From Aggregatilineales bacterium (lineage in GTDB: Bacteria; Chloroflexota; Anaerolineae; Aggregatilineales; Ch27): a DNA stretch of 37,425 nucleotides. The DNA lies in NCBI GenBank assembly GCA_029976025.1, contig JARKNX010000129.1:1-37425 (forward strand), read 5' to 3'. The first letter of the stretch is position 1. Each line of letters starts with the position of its first letter. The notes under the pieces are model-generated. The model saw nothing but the letters and a program-made list of their open reading frames with translations. It was not told the origin of the DNA and did not search any database. The translations under genes were made by a program, and so were the position numbers. Of the stretch, positions 33,409-37,425 are shown piece by piece.

Positions 33409-34377
33409 CTAAACATCCGATTCGTAATTCTGTGCCGCATCGCTCACAGGCGCCAGATCGCGCGCGTACAGGAACACCTGCCCGTCCCAACGCTTCTCGT
33501 ACCCGGCGGCCTGCAGCTCCGCCAGCAAATCCGGGCTGGCAGGGACCTTCCACGATACACGTGGGAAGCCCTCCGCCGCGGCCATCCCGCGCAGCGCCCG
33601 GGCCAGGGCGCGAAGCTCCCCGGGCGTTTCTGCATCCGCGCAGCCGACGTAAAAACGCCCTTCTTCCTCCTCCTCACCGTCGTCAACCCCGCGCGGCTTG
33701 TTCAGGATGACGAGGCCGATCGGGGAGGAACTATCTTCATTTGCGCGCCAGGCATACACCTGCCCCGCAGCCAGACGCTCCTTCAGCAGGTCCGGCGTCA
33801 GGGGCAGAAAGCGCCAGGACTCTTCCAGCGTCAGCTCAGCCGCGCGTATGTGCGGCAGCGTCGTCAACCGCGCCCAGGCCGCCCCGGCGTGTTCCGGCCC
33901 CAGCCTGACCAGCCAGCGCGTATCCTGGCCCGGATCAGCCTCGGCGCCGTACGGCTCAAAGGCAGCCACCCGCCGAAAACCTGTATCGCGGGCCAGTTTC
34001 TGTACAGCCAGATTGTCCGAAGCTGTGCTGAGACGCACCTGGCCCGGCGCGTGCTCAAGAGCGCGCCCCAGCATGAAATTGTGCAGGGCGCGCCCTACCC
34101 CCAGGCCGCGATAGGCCGGGTCCACCCGCAGCCCCTCCATCCACCACTGATCGCCGCCCATGTGCGCCAGTCGGGACAGCCCAATCAAAACACCATGCAG
34201 CGTCGCCGCACAAAAAACGCCGGCGGGGTCAGCCAGCCATTCATCAAATACGTAGGGGATATAATCCTCCCCACCCCAGACCTGGGCCGCGATAGCCTCA
34301 ACTGCCGGACGATCTTCCCGGCGCATCGGGCGCACAACCAGATCATTCAATGATGCAGCAGGTTGCGGCTCGCTCAC
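33409..34377 (-). CDS. GNAT-family N-acetyltransferase
   Basis: Acetyl-CoA-dependent transferase of 322 residues, probably with two GNAT lobes. The GTG at 34377 overlaps the perM stop as GTGA and has GGAGGAAG upstream. The acetyl-CoA-binding motif reads LRVDPAYRGLGVGRALHNFML (about 83-103), with the RGLGVGRAL pattern. The C-terminal half (about 160-320) has a weaker second lobe. Acceptor substrate unknown. Confidence 0.82.
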   Translation of the reverse strand: MSEPQPAASLNDLVVRPMRREDRPAVEAIAAQVWGGEDYIPYVFDEWLADPAGVFCAATLHGVLIGLSRLAHMGGDQWWMEGLRVDPAYRGLGVGRALHNFMLGRALEHAPGQVRLSTASDNLAVQKLARDTGFRRVAAFEPYGAEADPGQDTRWLVRLGPEHAGAAWARLTTLPHIRAAELTLEESWRFLPLTPDLLKERLAAGQVYAWRANEDSSSPIGLVILNKPRGVDDGEEEEEGRFYVGCADAETPGELRALARALRGMAAAEGFPRVSWKVPASPDLLAELQAAGYEKRWDGQVFLYARDLAPVSDAAQNYESDV

Positions 34378-35582
34378 TCGATCTCTTCCTCCGAATCGCG
34401 CTCAGAATCGTGTGATTCTCCAGCAGGCGCCGCGGCACATTCCGACCGGATAATCTTGGCATAGAGATAATCGCCCAGGAGGCGCACCGTAGCAACCACC
34501 GGCGCCGCCAGGATCACGCCCAGCACGCCGGCAAGCGCCGCCCCTCCGATCACGGCCACAATCACGACGACCGGATGCAGATCGAGGCTGTCGCCCATAA
34601 TGCGCGGCACCAGGAAGATCGCCTCAAGATTCTGCATCATAGTCCAGACGACGACCACGACGACCATGAACAGCAGCCCTTCCAGGCCGGGAATAGTCGT
34701 GCTGGGGAAAAACAGAGCGAACATCGCCGCCGGGATCAGCGCCAGAAAAGGCCCGATATTGGGGATAAACTCCAGCACCCCGCTGAGCAGCCCCAGCACC
34801 AGCGGGCTGCGAACCCCCAGGATTACAGCGGCCAGGTAGACGAGCGTCCCCATCGTGATAGAGAGCAGCAGCTGCCCGCGCAGGTAGGCGTTCCATATTT
34901 CGCCCAGGCGCCCCAGCAGGGTCCGCACATCGTTTCGGTACGGCTCGGTGAACAGCATCTCGATCTGCTGAATGAAACGAGGCCCGTCCTTCATCAGGTA
35001 AAAGACCATGGTCAGCACGAAAAAGACAGAAAGCAGGCTGTTCAGGGCCGAACCAAGCGCTCCCAGCACCGGCGTGGTCAGCGGCAGCAGAAACTGCCGG
35101 GCGGCAGCGACCAGATCAATATCGCTGACCGAGAAGGTTGCTTCCGAATCGACCTGTCCGAAAAGATGGAGCGGAACCACCGTCTGACCGCCGATCTGGA
35201 TTGGTGTATTAAGGAATGTGTCCAGGCCGTTACTGATCTGCCGGCCCAGGGTCGGCAGGGCGTCGCCAAACTGATCCATCTGGCTCACAATAGCCGGGAC
35301 GATCAGGAGCACAATAAAGACGACGACCAGTATGGCTACCGCGAACGCCAGCGTCGTGGCCAGCGTGCGGCGAATCTCCGGGCTGCCAACAGACAGGACT
35401 CGCTGGAACAGGGACACCAGCGGGCTGAGCAGGTACGCCAGCACCAGCGCCACAATCAGCGGCGGCCACATCGCCGCCAGCCGCCAGGCAAAAACGCCCG
35501 CCAGCAGCAGGGTGATCAGCGCGGCGGTGCGCCGGGTTCGCAGCGACCAGGGGGGCGAAGTCACTCCGAAGAGGTCTTCCAT
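34374..35582 (-). CDS. AI-2E/PerM family membrane transporter
   Basis: Multi-pass membrane protein of 402 residues, starting at ATG 35582 (a longer frame to 35663 includes a TTG and is less likely). About eight hydrophobic segments are seen: near 20-40, 40-60, 75-100, then a soluble periplasmic part (about 110-180), followed by clustered helices from 200 to 380. Features like VLAYLLSPLV, GVLEFIPNIGPF and LEAIFLVPRIMG are typical of the AI-2E transporter (PerM/TqsA) family. Substrate not established; the family exports signals or ions. It leads an operon with the GNAT and the small acidic protein. Confidence 0.88.
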   Translation of the reverse strand: MEDLFGVTSPPWSLRTRRTAALITLLLAGVFAWRLAAMWPPLIVALVLAYLLSPLVSLFQRVLSVGSPEIRRTLATTLAFAVAILVVVFIVLLIVPAIVSQMDQFGDALPTLGRQISNGLDTFLNTPIQIGGQTVVPLHLFGQVDSEATFSVSDIDLVAAARQFLLPLTTPVLGALGSALNSLLSVFFVLTMVFYLMKDGPRFIQQIEMLFTEPYRNDVRTLLGRLGEIWNAYLRGQLLLSITMGTLVYLAAVILGVRSPLVLGLLSGVLEFIPNIGPFLALIPAAMFALFFPSTTIPGLEGLLFMVVVVVVWTMMQNLEAIFLVPRIMGDSLDLHPVVVIVAVIGGAALAGVLGVILAAPVVATVRLLGDYLYAKIIRSECAAAPAGESHDSERDSEEEIE

Positions 35583-35634
35583 CACGGGCCTTTCCACCAA
35601 TAACACGCTCACGGCAGCGCAGCGCAAGCCACTT

Positions 35635-35663
35635 ATTGTACGCAAAGGGAAGATCGATAGCAA
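35635..35663 (-). promoter_or_regulatory. Promoter of the perM-GNAT operon
   Basis: TTGCTA (35663-35658), a 17-base spacer and TACAAT (35640-35635) on the minus strand, about 47 bases before the ATG. The divergent gap 35583-35880 (298 bases) is otherwise AT-rich; it also holds a small inverted repeat, CCTTA (35769-35773) and TAAGG (35784-35788), with no clear plus-strand promoter for the kinase gene. Confidence 0.6.
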
Positions 35664-35880
35664 TCAAATATCGCTCCGTTATGGCGCTATCGCTGGTATT
35701 TGCAGCGCCAGGCGGAATTTATAAATTTTTTCGATACAAAACTGTGAATTTCTCCCTGATAGGTGTATCCTTATCTTATGAAGTAAGGAACAATGGATCA
35801 TCAATGCTTCATCACGTTACTGTCATATATCCGTCGCACGGCGAGCATCCTGCCATCGAAGTATCACTTCGAGGATCGTC

Positions 35881-37299
35881 ATGCCCTGGCACCAGATGCC
35901 TCTATACATCCTGTCTCTCACCGCAACACTGGCAAGCAGCACCCTGACACTGTACCTGTGGCAGCGACGGCATACTGCGCCCGCGCTGCGGACTGGTGCC
36001 TTGCTGCTGGCTGTCTGCGCCCTGTCCTGGCTCGGCCTTGTCATCGCAGCGGACAGCTCACCTTCCCTGACTATCGCTGTCCTGACATCGCTCATCCTGG
36101 TCGCCAGCATCCTCATTACGGCCTGGGCGTTACTCCATCCGCACCCATCACATCTCACCGCTATCGCCCACAACATGCTAATCGAGGAGATGAACGACGG
36201 CTTGCTCGTGGTGGATCAGAAGGGCATGGTTATCGACGCCAACCCGGCCGCCGGGCGCATATTGAGGCGCGAGCCGGAGGAACTGCGCAGCGCGCCCATC
36301 ACAGCGATTCTGCTAGAGACAGCCGGCAACCCGGAAATCATCCTCCAGACGAGCGAAGGGACGCGTCATTATGAGGTGCAGGCTTTCCTTCTCACCCTCG
36401 CAGATCAGAACCGCGGTCAGCTCATCGTGCTCCATGAAGTGACCGAGCGCCGGAAAGCGCTTGACGCCATCGAACGCGCCAACCGCACAAAGAGCGAATT
36501 TCTGGCAAACATGAGCCACGAACTGCGTTCGCCGCTCAACAACATCATCGGATACACCGATCTCACGTTGCAGGGAATCTACGGAGAGCTTACGTCGCTG
36601 CAGCGACACCGCCTCGGCATAGTCTCCGAGAGCGGCAGGCAGCTCCTGCACTTGATCAACGATCTGCTGGATATCTCCCAGGCCGCGTCCGATCATTTCG
36701 ACCTGAGTCTGGAGCCGGTCGATCTGGAGGTCCTGTTGGGAGAGTGTATCGCCGCCGCCCGCCCCATGGCCGAAAAGCATCGCCTGTCGCTGCATCTCAA
36801 TATCCCCGCCGCCATCCCCCCCTTCACAGCCGACGCCCGGCGCATCAGCCAGGTTGTCCGCCACCTGCTGGCTAACGCCATCAAGTTCACGCCGGAAGGG
36901 ATGGTCGCGGTTCACGCCTGCGCCCTCCCCCGGGCGGACGCGGCGAGCCTGCCCGTGCGCCTGCCAGAACAGCCCGACACGTGGATCCTCATTGCGGTGG
37001 AGGATACCGGAATCGGCATTGCGCCGGAACAACAGAGCCGCCTGACGGAAGACTTCCAGCAGATCGATGGCTCGTCCACGCGGCAATATCCGGGCAGCGG
37101 CGTCGGCCTGACTGTCTCCCGCCATCTGGTCGCGCGCATGAAGGGCTTCCTGTGGATAGAGAGCCGCGGCAGCCAGGGTGCCACACTGTACGTCATGCTC
37201 CCCGCCGTCGAGACGACTTCCATGCCTGATGGCGACGCCGCACCCACTACTACCGACGCAGACCGGGCTGCCCTCGCAACCCCCCTCGTTACAAACTAA
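35881..37299 (+). CDS. Membrane PAS sensor histidine kinase
   Basis: 472 residues. Three N-terminal transmembrane helices (about 7-27, 36-56, 62-84) resemble a half 7TM sensor module. A PAS domain (about 98-185) follows. The dimerisation domain has the H-box FLANMSHELRSPLN with phospho-acceptor His213. The HATPase domain shows N-box HLLANAIKFTPEG (328-340), G1 DTGIGIA (375-381), F-box FQQID (392-396) and G2 GSGVGLTVS (405-413). No response-regulator gene is adjacent, so it is an orphan kinase here. The C-terminal 35 residues are a disordered tail. Confidence 0.92.
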   Translation: MPWHQMPLYILSLTATLASSTLTLYLWQRRHTAPALRTGALLLAVCALSWLGLVIAADSSPSLTIAVLTSLILVASILITAWALLHPHPSHLTAIAHNMLIEEMNDGLLVVDQKGMVIDANPAAGRILRREPEELRSAPITAILLETAGNPEIILQTSEGTRHYEVQAFLLTLADQNRGQLIVLHEVTERRKALDAIERANRTKSEFLANMSHELRSPLNNIIGYTDLTLQGIYGELTSLQRHRLGIVSESGRQLLHLINDLLDISQAASDHFDLSLEPVDLEVLLGECIAAARPMAEKHRLSLHLNIPAAIPPFTADARRISQVVRHLLANAIKFTPEGMVAVHACALPRADAASLPVRLPEQPDTWILIAVEDTGIGIAPEQQSRLTEDFQQIDGSSTRQYPGSGVGLTVSRHLVARMKGFLWIESRGSQGATLYVMLPAVETTSMPDGDAAPTTTDADRAALATPLVTN

Positions 37300-37313
37300 T
37301 CGCCACCATACAA

Positions 37314-37342
37314 AAACCCCGATCAGCACCGGATCGGGGTTT
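37314..37342. terminator. Bidirectional terminator
   Basis: AAACCCCGATC (37314-37324) pairs with GATCGGGGTTT (37332-37342), 11 bp. Plus-strand T-run is short; on the minus strand five T's follow the stem. It ends the kinase gene and probably a minus-strand gene that enters from the right edge. Confidence 0.8.
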
Positions 37343-37393
37343 GCCATCGTTAGTCGTTATTGCGGGCCAGCCGGCGGGACCGACCTCTACAGA

Positions 37394-37425
37394 TTAGCGA
37401 CGATTGCCGCCGCCGGGGCGCCCCC
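37394..37425 (-). CDS. Possible 3' end of a Gly-rich protein gene at the right edge
   Basis: Reading the minus strand from the edge in one frame gives GRPGGGNRR then stop (37396-37394), the sort of Gly/Arg-rich tail found in RRM RNA-binding proteins; the bidirectional terminator lies 52 bases downstream. Other frames also reach a stop nearby, so the frame choice is tentative. Confidence 0.3.
   Translation of the reverse strand, partial: GRPGGGNRR

Noticed and set aside
34575..35603. 342-residue plus-strand frame opposite the PerM gene
   Set aside because: Gln/Arg/His-rich translation without hydrophobic segments; the minus strand encodes a clear multi-pass permease.

Overview
The window looks like chromosomal DNA from an uncultured Chloroflexota bacterium, probably Anaerolineae-like. 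This is inferred from high GC, long Pro/Thr-rich secreted lipoprotein-like proteins with SH3 and CARDB-type modules, a class-3 ProRS, a lone Rab-like GTPase, tandem S1-domain proteins, and many zinc-ribbon and HEAT hypotheticals. No phage, transposase, CRISPR or plasmid genes were seen. Gene density is high and base composition is fairly even, so this reads as core or slowly evolving accessory chromosome rather than an island.

Layout. 1-5.3 kb: a truncated histidine ammonia-lyase (minus), a triple zinc-ribbon protein (plus), a convergent AAA+ ATPase (minus), a sortase (plus) and tRNA-Lys(TTT) (minus) with its own extended -10 promoter and terminator. 5.5-12.3 kb: a plus-strand metabolic run with a P5C-dehydrogenase-like aldehyde dehydrogenase, a two-subunit family I CoA-transferase with a small unknown gene between the subunits, a class III aminotransferase, a LOG-family protein and a luciferase-like oxidoreductase. 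12.4-15.1 kb: a small hypothetical, proS and a histidine-phosphatase-family gene. 15.4-19.4 kb: a secreted four-repeat protein and two coupled membrane-anchored proteins.

19.4-21 kb (minus): a Rab-like small GTPase followed by an unknown protein that is probably its partner. 21.1-24.1 kb (plus): a structured leader with a terminator-like hairpin, a tandem-NYN/winged-helix protein and a phosphoribosyltransferase. 24.2-28.4 kb: a PadR regulator, two S1-domain proteins in tandem, then rpsU-infA closed by a strong terminator. This is a translation-related cluster. 28.4-30.6 kb (minus): a substrate-binding protein fused to SH3 and CARDB-like modules. 30.7-32.4 kb (plus): yqeK, a 48-aa orphan resembling the C-terminus of phosphofructokinase, and dprA. 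32.4-35.6 kb (minus): zinc-ribbon and small acidic hypotheticals, a GNAT acetyltransferase and an AI-2E/PerM permease. 35.9-37.3 kb (plus): a membrane PAS histidine kinase ending at a bidirectional terminator. The last bases may be the tail of a Gly-rich protein on the minus strand.

The regions most worth a second look are the structured leader with its dual-NYN gene, the orphan PFK C-terminus coupled to dprA, the Rab-like GTPase pair, and the small gene lodged between the CoA-transferase subunits. All assignments are from reading sequence; no database search was run.
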